This document shows, piece after piece, positions 38,101 through 54,200 of a stretch of 64,000 nucleotides of DNA. Location of the stretch: NCBI RefSeq assembly GCF_037975245.1, contig NC_092568.1, positions 13,537,501-13,601,500 on the forward strand, read 5' to 3'. The position numbers and the translations under genes were made by a program. Each line of letters opens with the position of its first letter. Within the stretch, counting starts at the first letter, position 1. This DNA is from Apostichopus japonicus (Eukaryota > Echinodermata > Holothuroidea > Aspidochirotida > Stichopodidae). The notes under the pieces are model-generated. The model searched no databases, was not told the DNA's origin, and saw only the letters and a program-made list of their open reading frames with translations.

Positions 38101-41100
38101 CAATACCAAAGCTCCATACATGTGCAAGAAATCAAATCCAAGTATGATATACTGTAGACACAGATCTGTATGTTGTACTGTTTTTAGACATTAAGTTCAT
38201 ATACACCCACTTAAAGTTTGTATAAAATGTTAATATTATACAGCTGCAAAGCTCAAATTTGTAACATTCATTAAACTTACCAAAGCACATGTAAGGCTTT
38301 CAACTTGTCAGTATATGGGACATATCAGTAAAATTCATCCAAAGTTTCTATCAATTTTATCTGACCAGACTTCACTAGAGCATATATCAAAGATGTAGCT
38401 TAACCTTCACTGAACCAGAATTAAACTGAACTTAGCTAACTGCATTTCAATAGATGAGAAGTTAAATACAACAGATGTGGCTTGATATAAACTGGATGAC
38501 TTTCAATAGGCTGTAAGATCAGTGACATCCTAATTAGACAGGTATAGTGTTAAGTATGAAAATCTCCAATGTCCAGAATATTGTAAGTAAAGCCAAACAA
38601 TGTATTCTCAGGAAGGCCGTAAGTCAAGTACAAAATAAGCCATAAGGTCACATGTTATGTCAGGTTTGATGTACATAAGGCTACATCAACTCATGTCAGG
38701 AATGAAATCTACTAGGCATAAGTTAACAGCAGGTATGAACTAATAAGGTTAACATCACGTCACCTTATGTATATCATTAAGGCGGGCCCACATGCAAAAT
38801 TTCATGTTAAGTGGTACAGTGAGTTAAATTCAGCCAAAAGTCTAGAAGTTGAGCAATGAACGGTGAAGAAATTTAGCATCACAAATTTATGGTTATATAT
38901 GTTAATACTGCAGTTACATCACTAATCTCCATGTACTTTTACTTAAAGCTAGGAACATTGAAGAGTAAAAAGAAAGGTAAGTTAAATTTGCTAATTCATT
39001 CATGTCCATTTGCTCTTTTACCCTCAGATTGATGGAAAGGAACTATATTTAACTCAGCTATGTCTGGCTATGAGTACATTTACCTTCTTCTAATATTCAC
39101 TAAGATTATCATGCAAGTATTACATGATCACTTCATTGTAGAGCTTGCCAAATCAATAAGGAATACTATCCTATGTTTTAGTGAATTGTTTCATTGTTGT
39201 GTGACATGCTCATGAATAAATTATGCTCTTGGTAAGTGATCTGGACTCATCTGAAATTATAACTGACTTTGACTAAACTCAATACATCTACATAAAGTGA
39301 AAAGTTTGAACTTATTTTGTCAGATATCTCTCGAGAAGCTCCACATTGTCCTGTCTGATATAGCTCAAATATATTATTAAAGTGGCACAAACCATGCTAC
39401 ATATCAGAATGACAGTGGCTTGTAAAGAGATGTTAAGAAGAACACTATGTAACCATGACAATGTAGTATGCTCAAGAAGCTCTCTTTAATACTTCAATAG
39501 ATCAGAATGGTAGTTTTCAACAAATTTACCACACATGTCAATTAGTTTTCAAACATATGATTACCATAGATTGAGCAAAGATACTGTCCCAGTGATATTC
39601 ACCTAAAGATTGCTAATAAGTGATGAATTAAAGGTTCCAATTGATTCTACAACATTTTTTGTACAAACAGTTTTGCTAAATTATTATTAATCACATGCAA
39701 TCCCAAACAAGCACTGTTTCAAATCAAGAATTTCTTGACTATTTCAAATGAAACCAAATCTTATTGATGCATGGTAATGGGATTATGACATGGACAGCAA
39801 ATGACCACTGAAAACTGCCAGTTATAAAGCTATGTAAATAGTGTGATATCATTGTTAAGTATATGATATCTAATAATGTGTATGTAACATGATGACAGCC
39901 AATCAATTAGCTGTGGAGACATGGCAATGGCAACCAATAATAAAGCCACGTAGATACCTTGTTTTTTGCCTCCATTTATTGGCTCACATACATGTCAATA
40001 CAAATTTTCTATAAGCAAACATCAGAGACAATACTTTCTTTCACCTGAAAATGAAATATGTCGACACCTTGATGACACCCATGTAGCTATATAGATACCA
40101 TGATGACACCAATGTAGCTATGTTAAAGCAGTGATGACATCCAATCATGTAGCTATGTATGTAGATGCAGTGATAACATCCAATGATATAGCTATGTATG
40201 TAGATGCAATTATAACATCCAATAATGTAGCTATGTTAATGCAGTGACGACATCCAATAATGTAGCTGTATGTAGATGCAGTGATGACATCCAATAATGT
40301 AGCTGTATGTAGATGCAATGATAACATCCAATAATGTAGCTATGTTGAGGCAGTGATGACATTTAATGATGTTGCCAGTAGATATATTGTAAGGACACCC
40401 ATGTACCTATATGTAGATATCATGATGACATACAGTATAGTAAAGGCTTCATAATTGACGCACCTTCGTAATTGACGCACCTTCAAATATTACTAGCAAC
40501 GATAGAGCAGGCAACCTAAACTTTTTGCAGTCAAGCAGTTACATATTTGATGAGTTTTAATCCATTTCAGGTATATGCTGATCAAATTGTTTTTTTTTTT
40601 AAGCTTTCAACACTCTCCCCAAGTTTTGCACATTTTGTTGGCATTTGGAAATCTACCTCTTTAGAAACAACCAAAATTACCTCAGTATGATACCACTACT
40701 CTCTGGGACCTGACGTGTCATGAGCTTAGAGGCCCAGAGCATAGCAAACAGCATCCAATGTCAAAGGATGGATACTTAGGCCTACACTACAGTTAACTTA
40801 TCGACGAATGCGTCAATTATGAGCCCACCATGCTACTATATCCACTATTAAAGCAAATGTAGATACCATGGTGACATACGATGATAAATATATATATGTG
40901 TATGTAGCTGTTGTAAACAGTATGATGACCTGAATGAAGTAGATAAACAATGATATAAAGATGTAGCATAGGTGAGAGGCACTGTCCAAACAAACATACC
41001 TTTGACCCAGACAACTAGCAAATCATATATTTATACTGGGATAAGAGTCAGGCTCTTCGATTATTGTTAGCTAATCCATAGAGATCACTCATCAAAATTC

Positions 41101-44100
41101 AATATCAGAGATGAGAACACATATAAAGGAAGACATACTGAATATTATCAAAGTCCGAATGCTTTATGCTATCAATCTGATCAAAGGTCGTTTGTTCTTC
41201 AGCAGTTAGATCTGGTTTTTCATGCAGTCAATGGTTTGTTGATATGTTACTACTGTCAGCTATGCTGCTTGCTGTAGGATATGAACCAAACTCATGCTCT
41301 CATACTCACTGCAACATTGCGAATCTGGGTTCCTGAGAACCAACCCAGCATCTCTACGATGCCTTTAAAGAATCTCGTCTTCCACTCTTCAACAAAAAAT
41401 AATGTACCAAAATACCTTGACATTTAAAACAAATTAAGATCATGTGAGCAACTAAAATTGTTCTACCTTTTACAATTCCTTGCACAATATTTCAGGTATT
41501 AAAGGACTCTATGTACTTGATTATATACTCAATGATGACAATTTAAATGACAGAAATGTTGCAAATTAAGTGAAAAACTGAATACTTGTAACATAATGAT
41601 TATATTTTGTGATATTATTAATTTTGATTTGCTACCTATTTTAAGTGACTGTAAGTGTTCAATAATCCATCTCACAAGGAAGTAAATCAAAGTTCATTTC
41701 TTATCTCACAAATAATATCTGGTATGTCATTCCTTAGAGACTGGGAATCCAATAATGAATCCTGCTGTAAGTTGCAGGGTGCTTTACCACTATTAGGAAA
41801 CATTATTCTAGTTTTGGTCATGTTAAGCAGAATTCAGATTTCAAGAAAGCTTAAATAGTGAATTTATTGAAAGGAAATTTAATTGTCTGTTAAATAATCT
41901 TGACATTTGACCTGTATGTCACAGGTTTTCTAAGTGCAGTTAAGCATTGACCAGTGTGGACAAAGGTGAGGATAATCTAAGTCTGATGTCAAAAACAGTA
42001 ATATCAATTTATGAAAATATCCCACAAAGTTTTAATATAAACAACTAATTGAGCAGTTAATTACAGATTAGTTTTTTTCCTCTTGTTCAATACTTACCTC
42101 ATTTGTATGCTAATCTATGCAACATTGTGTTGAGAACTTTATAAACAGTATTTGTTGCAATCATAGGATGAATATAATCTTCAACTTATCAGCTAGCAAC
42201 TCATATCTTATGAATATTTACAACAGTTACAAATTGATTAAATTGTTGTCATTACCGATGTATTACCTCATTTAAATTACAATGTAAGAAATATTTAATA
42301 AAATTGTGTTTTGTTACATTTTGACAAGAAAGAAATCATCAAAACTAAAATTCTCTGCATAATTTAGTAATTTATGGTGTGATGGCCCTTATCAGCTTCC
42401 CTAATTTGGTGCAAGTGTACATACTCATGATTGACATCTTGAGGATTGTTAAATTGTCTGATGGCATGCCATCAAAACTGATAAATCAAAATGACATCTA
42501 AAATGTTAACAACAGAAGCAATCTTTTATTGCATTCCTGTTATTTTCACAGTGAACTATCCGTCAATTGTTTGCTTTTTACATGCTTTGTCTATTTTGTT
42601 ATATTTTGGCCTCTTTCATGTCAGGTGGAATATTCCTGACATTTTGGAAGCCGACCTCTCATCTTTACCTATGTAACTGTAAAACAGATAATGAGATTGT
42701 TTACAACAGAAATGCTAACAACAGAAGAAATACAAAAGCTTCTTATTGCTAACAAGCAACCTAACCATGAGCTCTTAACAGGTGTCAGGACGATTTCATC
42801 TGCAATATGAAACTGGAGAGGAAGCATGAAGCTAACAGCTAACTCTCGTTTACTATGGCACTACATCAGAAGAAAGCAAGCAACAGCATATTTTATAATC
42901 AACTGGCCACTACTGCAATATGTCAATGTATGGTCTTTTTTCATAATGAGCTGCAACCATGTTAATTAGGCTTGTATAATAATATTTGTGCCATAGTATG
43001 TAACACAGAATAAATGTTCAATTTCATACTTTCTGATCAAGTGATCCTTTTTCAAACATTTGGCGGATATTTTTCTAGTGTTAATGGTAAATAACTTACC
43101 TGGGAGGTCTGTGATACATTGCCTGAGGAATTTCTCCAGTGTTGTGAGATTAACTGAAGCTCCAATCAATACACCATCATCTTGTAGCTTGATCTCAATC
43201 AATTCCTTGACATGTGTAGCAGCAATCAGTATTGGGTAGAAGCGATCCTTAAGTTTGACTTCAACACCTTTGGGAGAACACAACATACATACACCTGGTA
43301 AATATTTATTCCCTTGTTTACAATAACATGTCTAGTCTTTCTGCAATGTTAACAAGAGGACAATCCATGATCTTATCACCTACATGACAGGAGTGATTGT
43401 TGGGTTACTTCTGAATACTATCTATGTTAATAGGCTGGAATCCAATTTTTTATGTAGTTTAGTTTAAAGTTTAGTAGAAAACTACATTACCTAACCATCA
43501 AAAGGAATATTCTAGTGTATGTCTCATAATTCTCTATATCATGTGGTTAAGGGCTTTTTCTACATGTTGACAAGCAGAAAATAGCAAGATACCAATTTTT
43601 AGGTTTGTCCACCTTTGACCTCTGACTTCCGACTTATGACATCATCAATCACACAGACACAAGGTTACATGGTTCAACTTATGGTGTAGAAGTTCCCCAA
43701 TCACTTTTTCCCACAATTTAGACTAAATTGACCTTTGACCTCAACAGACCTTTGTCCTCAACCCACATTACTCAAATCTGCACTATTTTCAAATTTGTCT
43801 CATCATTTTTCACATATTGTGAGGTTTAATGCCTTTATCCTACTCGTTGACAAGAAGAAAATGGCTACAAACCAATTTTTAGGTTTCTTGACCTCTGACC
43901 TTAGACCTATGATGTCATCAATTACGCAGGCACAAGTTTAAATGATCAAGCAGCTACCCACCAGGTTTGAAGTTGATTCGACCGACGGTCTAAAGAGTTT
44001 GTAACACTTTGTCACACAATTATACCAATTTGAATTTGACCTCAACTGGCTTTTACCTCAAACCTTAACCACAGAAGTATTATTTTAAATTTGTCCCATT

Positions 44101-47100
44101 ATTCTCTACTTATCTTGTGGTTCAATTACTTTTTTCCAACATACCGACAAGCACAAGCAGGCAATGGCTAAAACCAGTTTTTTGGGTATTTGACCTCTGA
44201 CATCACACAGTCACAAGTTTTAATGGTCAGGCACTTTTAAGTTTGAACTTGATCATACTTACCGTGAAGGAGTTTGCGGCACACTTGTTTACACAATTTA
44301 GGTCAATTTGACCTTTGCCCTGAATTGACCTTTGACTCTGACCTTTTAAATTTGTCTCATCATTCTCTACATATCGTTTGGTTAAATGCTTGTTCCCTAC
44401 ATGTTGACAAGCAGAAATGGCTATAAATCAATTCTTAGGTTTCTTGACCTTTAACCTATGATGCCATCACTCACGCAGACAAAAGTTTACATGGTCAAGC
44501 ACCTACCAAACAATTTGAACTTGATTGGACTAGGAGGAGTCCTCAACACACATTTTGCTGCACTCATTCACTCACATCTGGTGGCTTTCAACTCAACATA
44601 ACAAAATTCAAAATAACTATCTGACTTGAATGTAGGGCAAATGAGTCAGTTTTGTCCAAGAATAAAGTGAGAAACCAGAAAAGATTTGTAGAACTCCCTT
44701 GAAGCTCAGTTGGATCTGCATACCATGCATGAAGTTCAACAAAGATGTAATTTTTGAGATATCAGGTTCACAAATTTTCTTTGACCTCTGTTGACCCCAA
44801 ATGACCATTGAACTTCACAGAAAAAAGTGTTCTTATACTCAATAAGACTGATCCACATACCAAGTATGACATTAATCCACCATGAACAGTTTGTGTTTCG
44901 GTATTTACAAGCAAGTGTTGAACACACACACCTACACCCACACATGCCATCACCATCGCATAGATTCCTTCTGCCTCCGGCAAGGAATCAAAATGGCAAA
45001 GTTGAACCACCATTATAAACTTAATCAACAACTTGAACCATGCATGTTGAATGTGTATAGACTCTTTTTAGTTTGTTTGTAAGGGTGTTATGTTATGACA
45101 TTCAACAGCAATGAATGATGTATTAATATGATATATTCAAGTTGTAATATTGACCCTTGAATGAACTGGATGTGAGAGTATGTGATTGGTCAACCTCTTT
45201 AGAGGGAGGTTAATTAGCATAATACTAAATGGAATGGTGACAAATCAATTACATGTGTTATCTTAGGGGATGGTCTCAGCAGCTTAATGGCCTTGGCCTC
45301 TGTACTATACAGATATTTTAATCATTAACAAATTATAAATAATCGTCCATGATAAAGTCAAATTTTTTTGCTTAATGAGCCTTTGCGTGTGCCAGTTATC
45401 ATTAATTTGTAATTGTCCTCCATTGCCATAGCAACCAACAGTTAAATTAATCAGAGTTGGAGATGACACAAAAAGTATTAAATACTGCCACTAATTGCAG
45501 CTTGTTATGCCTTAATACTCTGACAAATGATAAGTATATTTGGTTGACTAATTACAAAAACACCATATAATTAATACATACACCTTTATCATTGCTGGCT
45601 GGATGTTACACATTCTAGATCAATTTCAAGTAATGTGAAAGCTATTCAAATCTGTTTATAAACTTTTAAACAGCATACTTACCTACTTCAGTGTTACCAA
45701 CAACAATTTTCCCCTCAGGATGACGAGACTTCAATTCCAACAGTTCATCAAGTGTTCCTGGCCTGAACCATCTCACTCTCTCACTGATGAACCGAACAGA
45801 TTTCTGAAGCTTTCTTCCTCCATGCAGCTAAAACAATGACAAAATTCCAGATGATGAGAATACAAATCAACTGTGTCATCCCAGATAATGTGTCAGTAGT
45901 CACTTGATAAATCCAGGTAGCACTATTGCTGATCTTTACATAGGTGATAAAGCTAATCACAAAAGCTTGGATCACTCTCAATTAACAGTTTTGATGCTGA
46001 TGGTGATGTTTATACACAACACAACATAACTATTGCAAAACTAAATACTTTACTAGAAGAATGTCACTCCATGGTATTCAGTATGGTGGGGAAGATCCAG
46101 CCTACCAAACAAAGTACAGTTGCATTTTATTTGGGTGACAGTTTCAGTTATTGAAATTCATTTTTGTGCCAACCTCAGCTGTTATTATGATCTTTTTTGC
46201 TAATATTGTAAAATTATGTTACTTTTTCTTGTACTGTTATCATAATAATTGCTGTGCCCATGCAACTCCACTGATATTTAAAGTTATATTTTCAAGAGAA
46301 AAATATGATAAGTAGAGTTCCTGTTAGTAATGCATTCTAAGGTCAAAACCACATCCGAAAGGCATTTTGTTTCATGAAAATACACATTTCTAGATCATGT
46401 TTTAATTTTTATGAAAGCATCTGGCAACAGTGGCATTATTTGATGACATCATGGCAATTGATTGATTTGCAAATGTCTTTAATTTCTCTTTATAATGTAC
46501 AAAACCTTTAATCACTGAAGCAAGTAATATTCAGGTACTAAGAAGTTGTATAAATGGAATTCTTTTTGCAGAGAACATTGACAACTGAGAAACCATATCA
46601 GATGTATCACAATTGCAAGAGAAATCAACAGCAATATTAGAATAGGAAATCAAGACATTACACTCCACCACTTCCTGAAGTAAGGTTGGATTTATTCATG
46701 TTCATACAACTATATCAGTAGGAACAAGATACTGAGATGGGCTTTTCTACTAACAGTGCAGAATATTGTTCTCTTCCATATAAGCTTCACATTGTCTGCC
46801 TCTGGCATATCCCTTTAATGCACGATCTTAACTTTACCCCACACAATGTCCTTTTCCTGTAAAACTTAAACTATTTTCCCAATTTAAAAGAATACAACAA
46901 AGTGATACAATCTTATAGCTGTGTCCAATAGCAAACCCAACAGCATTCAACAACCCAGTTCTTGTGTTTTCCCTTATACATAATAACCACCAAGCCAAGA
47001 GTGCCTATATTGTTCAACTAATAAAAGTACAACTGATAAAGTACAACTAATAAAGTACAACTAATAAAAGTTCAACTAATAAAAGTACAAAAGTACACAT

Positions 47101-50100
47101 TAGGCAGACTGAACAGATGATACAGAATAAAATACATCTCTGAAACTAGTAATGATCTACTGTAAACATAGAAATTTCATAAATATAATGTTAGAGGTTT
47201 AGTTACCAATGATAAATCATTATTCATATAAGCTTCAGTAATGACTAGCTAGGCTACTGTAGTCTATTAAAGGCCCACCATTAATCTTACATTACTATAC
47301 ACAAAATAAACATTTACCAACATCGTGTAGGCCCTTGATATTGGTTTGTTATGGTACTTGAGATGCAAGAGAACATTCTCCAGATTTACAAACACATACA
47401 AGCACCACCATATTACACACATACAGTAGGAATACATTTTCAATATCAACTTATTGGAACAAATACCAGTAACTCAGGTGGAAAGATTGGCTCCTGGGTT
47501 TGGTTGTAAGGAACAAATTTTTCACTTCGAAATAAGTCTGTGGCCATCTGAAACAAAACAGAGAACGAATAGCAATCAGAAGTGGTTTTCTGGGTATTTG
47601 GAGGGAAGGGGGGGGGGGGATGGGTTGTGATTTAGAGATCATAAAATGATGACTATTAAATAAGTTTAACTAAACACCAATAATTTTGTACTAATAAAAC
47701 ACATCAGGCACCAAGACGTATCTTTGCCGCCAACAGCAGTGTCCGAATCAGTTTCCAGCATTAGCAATGCTTCTGTTCTTCTTCCTGTTTTGTTGAGGAT
47801 GAATGTACACTCGGCATAAAAGGGACAATCCTTATTAACTAATAATCTCATGACCAATAAATGAAAAGGTTTTACATTTGATTGCCTCCAATAATATGTG
47901 TAGTAAAAGTTACAAGAATGACAAAACAATAGATATTGTTTAACCTCAAACCTTTGTTTGTTTGCTGTAAATGTCAACTGGTATGGTATTTGCATTCACA
48001 TCATGTTTGTCCTTCAGTGAAGTCTGTGCTAATTGGTCAGTTATCTTGACTGAATGACTTATCAGATCTTCAGATGAGCTCACTACACCAACATAGTCAT
48101 CATCAAGTGGCAGCTTTTCACCTGAATTTTCTCCAGTGTTGCATGTTTCGGAATTTCTTGACTTGAGCTTGTCATTCTGAAGTTGACAACAGTTCTCACC
48201 CTGAGGACATCTTCCCTTCAACCAAAATGAAACCAAAGAAAGGATCAGCCAGAGCAAGTAAATAGAATGCTACAGAAGTAGCATGACTCAAGATATAGTA
48301 GAAATGAAATAAACCAGAAGGTAAATCTAATAGACTTGAACAAACATGTTTACTAACAAATGTTCTGAGAAAATTGTTTTTTACCATTACGGAGAGGGAA
48401 CTGCATACAAGGAAACTATCATTTAAGTATAGCATATTGAGATATAGATTCATTGCTTAAACACATGCACGCATTGCTTAAACACATTCATTGCTTAAAC
48501 ACATGCACGCAGCTCCAACATCTTTCCTTGAGAGTATTTGAGTGATATTGCAATGCGACTACTTACCTTTGTAAATGATCTGTATCCTTCAATGATAGGT
48601 CTATAGCCAGTACATCTACAGAGGTTACCCTGGAAAGCATCTAGGATATCCTCCATGGTGGGCTGATCATTGTTACGAAGTAAGGCGTACATGGACATCA
48701 CAATACCAGGACTGCAAAAGCCACACTGTGATCCATGAGCTCTAGACAGCCTCTCCTAGTGTACAAAGGAATGAAATCATGAGACAAACATTTACACTGA
48801 TGGTGAATGTGTTTGGGTGGGGAAGGAGGAGGAGGAGGGGTGAATTAGCATGATGCATGCAGTATCTTTTACACTGATGGTGAATGTGTTTGGGTGGGGA
48901 AGGAGGAGGAGGAGGGGTGAATTAGCATGATGCATGCAGTATCTTTTACACTGATGGTGAATGTGTTTGGGTGGGGAAGGAGGAGGAGGAGGGGTGAATT
49001 AGCATGATGCATGCAGTATCTTTTACACTGATGGTGAATGTGTTTGGGTGGGGAAGGAGGAGGAGGAGGGGTGAATTAGCATGATGCATGCAGTATCTTT
49101 TACACTGATGGTGAATGTGTTTGGGTGGGGAAGAAGGAGGAGGAGGGGTGAATTAGCATGATGCATGCAGTATCTTTTACACTGATGGTGAATGTGTTTG
49201 GGTGGGAAAGGAGGAGGAGGGGTGTATTAGCATGATGCATGCAGTATCTTTTACACTGATGGTGAATGTGTTTGGGTGGGAAAGGAGGAGGAGGGGTGTA
49301 TTAGCATGATGCATGCAGTATCTTTTACACTGATGGTGAATGTGTTTGGGTGGGAAAGGAGGAGGAGGGGTGTATTAGCATGATGCATGCAGTATCTTTT
49401 ACACTGACGGTGAATGTGTTTGGGTGGGGAAGGAGGAGGAGGGGTGAATTAGCATGATGCATGCAGTATCTTTAACACTGATGGTGAATGTGTTTGGGTG
49501 GGGGAGGAGGGTTGAATCTGGACAGAGATAATTAATAAGAACAATACTGTCAATACCCTATTGAAGCTGTATAACCCATGCTGTTGTTCAAATTATATCA
49601 GACTACATTATCTGTTTATGGGGCAACAGGAGGGTTGGTTTTCAAATATAGACATAAACACTTAAAATTAGATCACAGCCTATCCCCATTGTAGTACTGT
49701 GTCTTCAGGCACAATGCACAACTGCTGTAAGGAGTAACAACATTTGCAGTCCTGGCATAAACCCATAATCATTTTTGCACTTCCCGGCTGGACTAAACTT
49801 ATCCAAACATTGTGATTTTGTGAAGGAAGTAACCAACATAAGCAAACTTGGTACTATCAATTTCTCTTTCCAACTGCTTTAAAATGTACCTGTACGGTCT
49901 GGTACAATAGGACTTTAATTGGACAGCTCATATGTAACACTAGATATTTGTGTGGGTTTTCACTATACACAGCTAGTTTGAATTTTTTTTTTTTGTGAAC
50001 ATGCTTTAATTTAATTTTCCACAACTATTGCTGTGTAAAGACAAATTTTTGGTTTAATACTACTTAAACACTCTAACTTGTTTTATTCAATAGGAATTGA

Positions 50101-51226
50101 GCTGACCATACAACAGCAGTCTGAGCATGTATATACATTTGCAATTATCACCTGTACTGGATGAAGCTTTGACTCTGTTGTTCCAATTCCTTCCACAGTT
50201 GTAACAGCCAATCCATGCATTGAACAGACAGGAGCCAAGCAGGCATTGACAGCATAATGACTGATATGAAAATGAAGATAAATACATATGAAATGATTAC
50301 TTTATTCATTTGATTTGTTACACATTACAACTATTATAACTACAAGTCCACTGACATATTTACTTTCAGGGATGGCTTCTCCATCTCCTCCTCCCTCTCC
50401 CCAGCTCTGTCTCCACTACAGTATGCCTTCATTTCCTTCTTACATTTAATGCATATTAAGATACAATAACGGTATCCATTTGGTAGCTGCTTCAATTTTA
50501 ATCTAGGTACCTTTGAGTGGAGGCTGGAAACAAGAAAAACACATCAACAGGATACTTCCTCTCTGTGTTACGAATTATGTTTACCAAGTTACGAAAAGAG
50601 ATGAAGCGAATCTTGCCAAATGTGTTTAGTTTTTGCTCATCATATGAGCAATACTTAGACATATAGCTTCCTGTTGACTTCTGATATAGGGTCACATGCA
50701 ATCACAAACTTTGAAGTTACCATTCCTTAGATATAAGGATTTTAAGACTTCACATTTTGACCTCTGCGGATGTTTGAATGCCACTGAAAAGTTACAGACA
50801 AGTTACAGTACAAGGTTTTTGGCAAGGTATAATCACAAAAGTCACTGCATGGATGAATTTCTACCTTTCAAGATTTTTATTTTATAAACCGGTACTGGGA
50901 ATTAACTGTTGACAATGGACAATGAAAACAGAATTTTACAAGGTAATAAGAAAGAGTTAACCATTTGTGATGAATATACTTACCATATTTTATCTGTTTT
51001 AGCATCAAACCTTGAGACCATGACAGTGCAGGCCCCACAGCCACCTTCACCACAGGCTAACTTGGTTCCTGTCAGTAACACTGTAACAAGGAGTTAAGGG
51101 GCCATGATCACAAAGCAATACAGCGACAACGCTATTCTATATATTGACATATAATCAAGTGTTCTTTGTGTTCCTTGCATGGGTGACTTAGCTTCTGATA
51201 TTTTGTTATTTGTCTAATTCTAAGGT

Positions 51227-51276
<50 letters not shown>

Positions 51277-54200
51277 TCTTGCCCAAAAAAATCTTAGTCC
51301 ATACATACATAAATACATACAAAACTACAGTTAATAAGTTGTATGTTGGGCTTAAATGAGAATGCCTCAAAGGAAGACTATACCATTAAAATTTACAACA
51401 ATGGAGAGAGGTGTGCTGTACAGGACATAAGTAATTATTCCAAAGTGAATTTTCTTCATTATAACAGCATTTGAGCCATTTTCGGAACGGTTTGCTTTAT
51501 TCATACTGTCATATCATTATTTTTAAAACAGAAGAAAATTTCATTTCTGAACACACTTAGCCTTGACAGACATTCTCATATGCAATTGACATATTGCCAC
51601 ATAACCACACTGTTTTGAATCTTATCATAATGTACAATGCAAAGGATGCATGCGATCGCTGTCTACATGTTATATAGCACACTTTATCCAAATCACTCCA
51701 AGATTAATGTATGTCGTCCAGTTACTGTTGCTGTTGAAAATTGACAATTCATAATCATGGACGTTGAATATGAATCTAAGAGACTGACTTCGGTCAGCTT
51801 GCAGCTTTGATAAGCCAATGAGGCTTCTTCGCGAGTTTCTGCTTGCAGGAGGATATATACATACATACATGCTTTCTGTGTTCATGGTCACAATGAAGTC
51901 AACTTGTTGAAGTCTCTCTTCCAGCTCAAATTGTGTTTCAATTCTGTGCTAAACTGGTGGTGACACTTCCTCATTTGTAGTATTCATCAGGATGTCAAGA
52001 ACCAGAACGCCAGTTGGTTTTGTTATTCCTTGCCATACAATGTGCTCAAACTTCTAAATAACTATCTGACTAATGTAGAGCAAGTGAGTTAAATTTTTCC
52101 AAGAATTAAGTGACAACCAGACAAGATCAGAGATTTCCAGCAGAGATTTAACCATTTTAATCCACTGGTAGGGATTTTACAGAATAGAATTTTTATTCCA
52201 AAATGTTTCCATATCCAGAAGGAACAGTCTTCCTATGTTAAATGTAGACACATAGATGTATGAATAAAAGGACATTTTCTTTTACCAAACTTTTGAGCCA
52301 GCAAGTCAGTTTTGCCACCATCCATACCTTCAATAATTGTTGGAATGAGAGCTCTACATGACATTATTTATACAGTCACTGTGAAATATTTTCACAACTT
52401 ACTGCCAAAGCAAAAATCATCTAGTAGGGACCATTTGATATAACTTGTTGACCCTTGCCAATTTCACGCCCACCCCCCCCCCCCTTCCACCATTTGAGGT
52501 AACATGTTGACCCCTTGAGGCTCAGAGGGTAAAAGCTGATAAAGGGCCCACTTGAGTGTATTTAATGCCAGACTATCAACTCTTTGAAGCAGACTTCATT
52601 TCCTGGGTGACTGTATGTTCTGTTGAAGACATGTAGAGCCCCTTCACAAAACAAGACTGAACTGATTTTGACCAAAATATGGCCAGCAAAAGAAAATCAT
52701 AGCATTGGAGAATTCACAGATTGATGGTAGGTTTAATTTTTGAGTTCTCGTGTTTAAAAGGTTTTCAGACTTCACACCTGTTGACCTTGTTTGACACCTG
52801 TTTGACCTCTACCAATTTCAATTGGGTTCTTGCACTCACCAAGCTGGATCTACATACTAAGTATGAATTTCAAGAAAGATGTACTTCTAGAGTTATGGTG
52901 TTCAAAAGATTTTCAGAATTTGACAAATGTTGACTGTGAATGACTTTTGACCTAAACCAATTTTAATAGGGTTCTTGTACTCACCAAGCTGGATCTGCAT
53001 ACTAAGTATGAAGTTCAAGAAAGATGTATTTTTTGATATATGTTTACAAAGTTTTCAGACTTTGACCTCTGTTGACACCAAATGACCTTTGAACTTCATA
53101 GAAAGAACAGATGCACATACCATGAAGTTAATCCACCATGAATGTTTTGAGTAACGGTGTTTACAAGCAAGCAGGGGCGTCAATCCGATTTGAAACGTGG
53201 GGGGGACGTAATCGATTCGAGTATTCCGGCCGTAAGTACTATCTAAGCGGAGCGCCACCATCGGTTGGCGCGCAGCGTACAAGAAAATTTTTCTTCTGGC
53301 AGACCCCTCAGATTGCAGGAAACGGCACTTCCCGTGCATTATGGCAGTAAGCAACACCCCTAAAATTGATAAAAATTTCTGGCAATTTTTTTATTTTGGG
53401 AAATATTCTCGAAGGAAGTGATTGCCATTTATTCCTCAGTTTACCAATTCCTCGTCTCCCAGAAGCGCCCAAAATTTAAGATATCGAAACATTTTTGTGT
53501 TGGCTGATCCATGAGCACCGCCCATGCCCGTGAGAAGTGGTGACTGGGTGAAGAAAAAGCTATGCCGTTTGAAAACATGGGCAGAAAAAGCGAAAGTAGC
53601 GAAACCTAAGCTAAAACGCGCGATAACGAAGTGATTATTTTCCAGGTTAATTGAGACTGTATCAAACGCGAGCTTAGGACAAACATATTCAAAGGTAATG
53701 GCATTACTTATCCCGATATTTCGTCTTTGAAGTGTGTGGAAAATCCGCAACGACCATAACAGAGCAATTGAATATTTAGTCTACTTTTCGATTTCGAAAA
53801 CACTTTTTTTTTAAATTATGACAAAATTTTATGACACCTTTGACAAAATTTGGGGGGGGGGTCTGTGCCCCCCGGGCCCCAATGGGCACGACGCCACAGG
53901 GCCTAAGATATAGGCCTATTGCAGGAGTGTGCAACCTTTTGAATGAATGGGCCAGATTTTAGGAGTGAAAGATTGACAGGGCCGCACCTAACCAACGACC
54001 TGCTGTTGATTTCAAACCTTTGATTCCGAGGACGTTCAAGCAATAGGTGTGTGTACTTAATCTGTATTCACAAAACCATAATGTCAATACAGTCCAGTTG
54101 ATAATTAATGGTGATAATAGACCACCCTGACAGCATCATTAGTGCAGATAAATTCTAAGCAGCTAGCTCGTTTTTGGTGATGATGCAAAATAGATTGATT

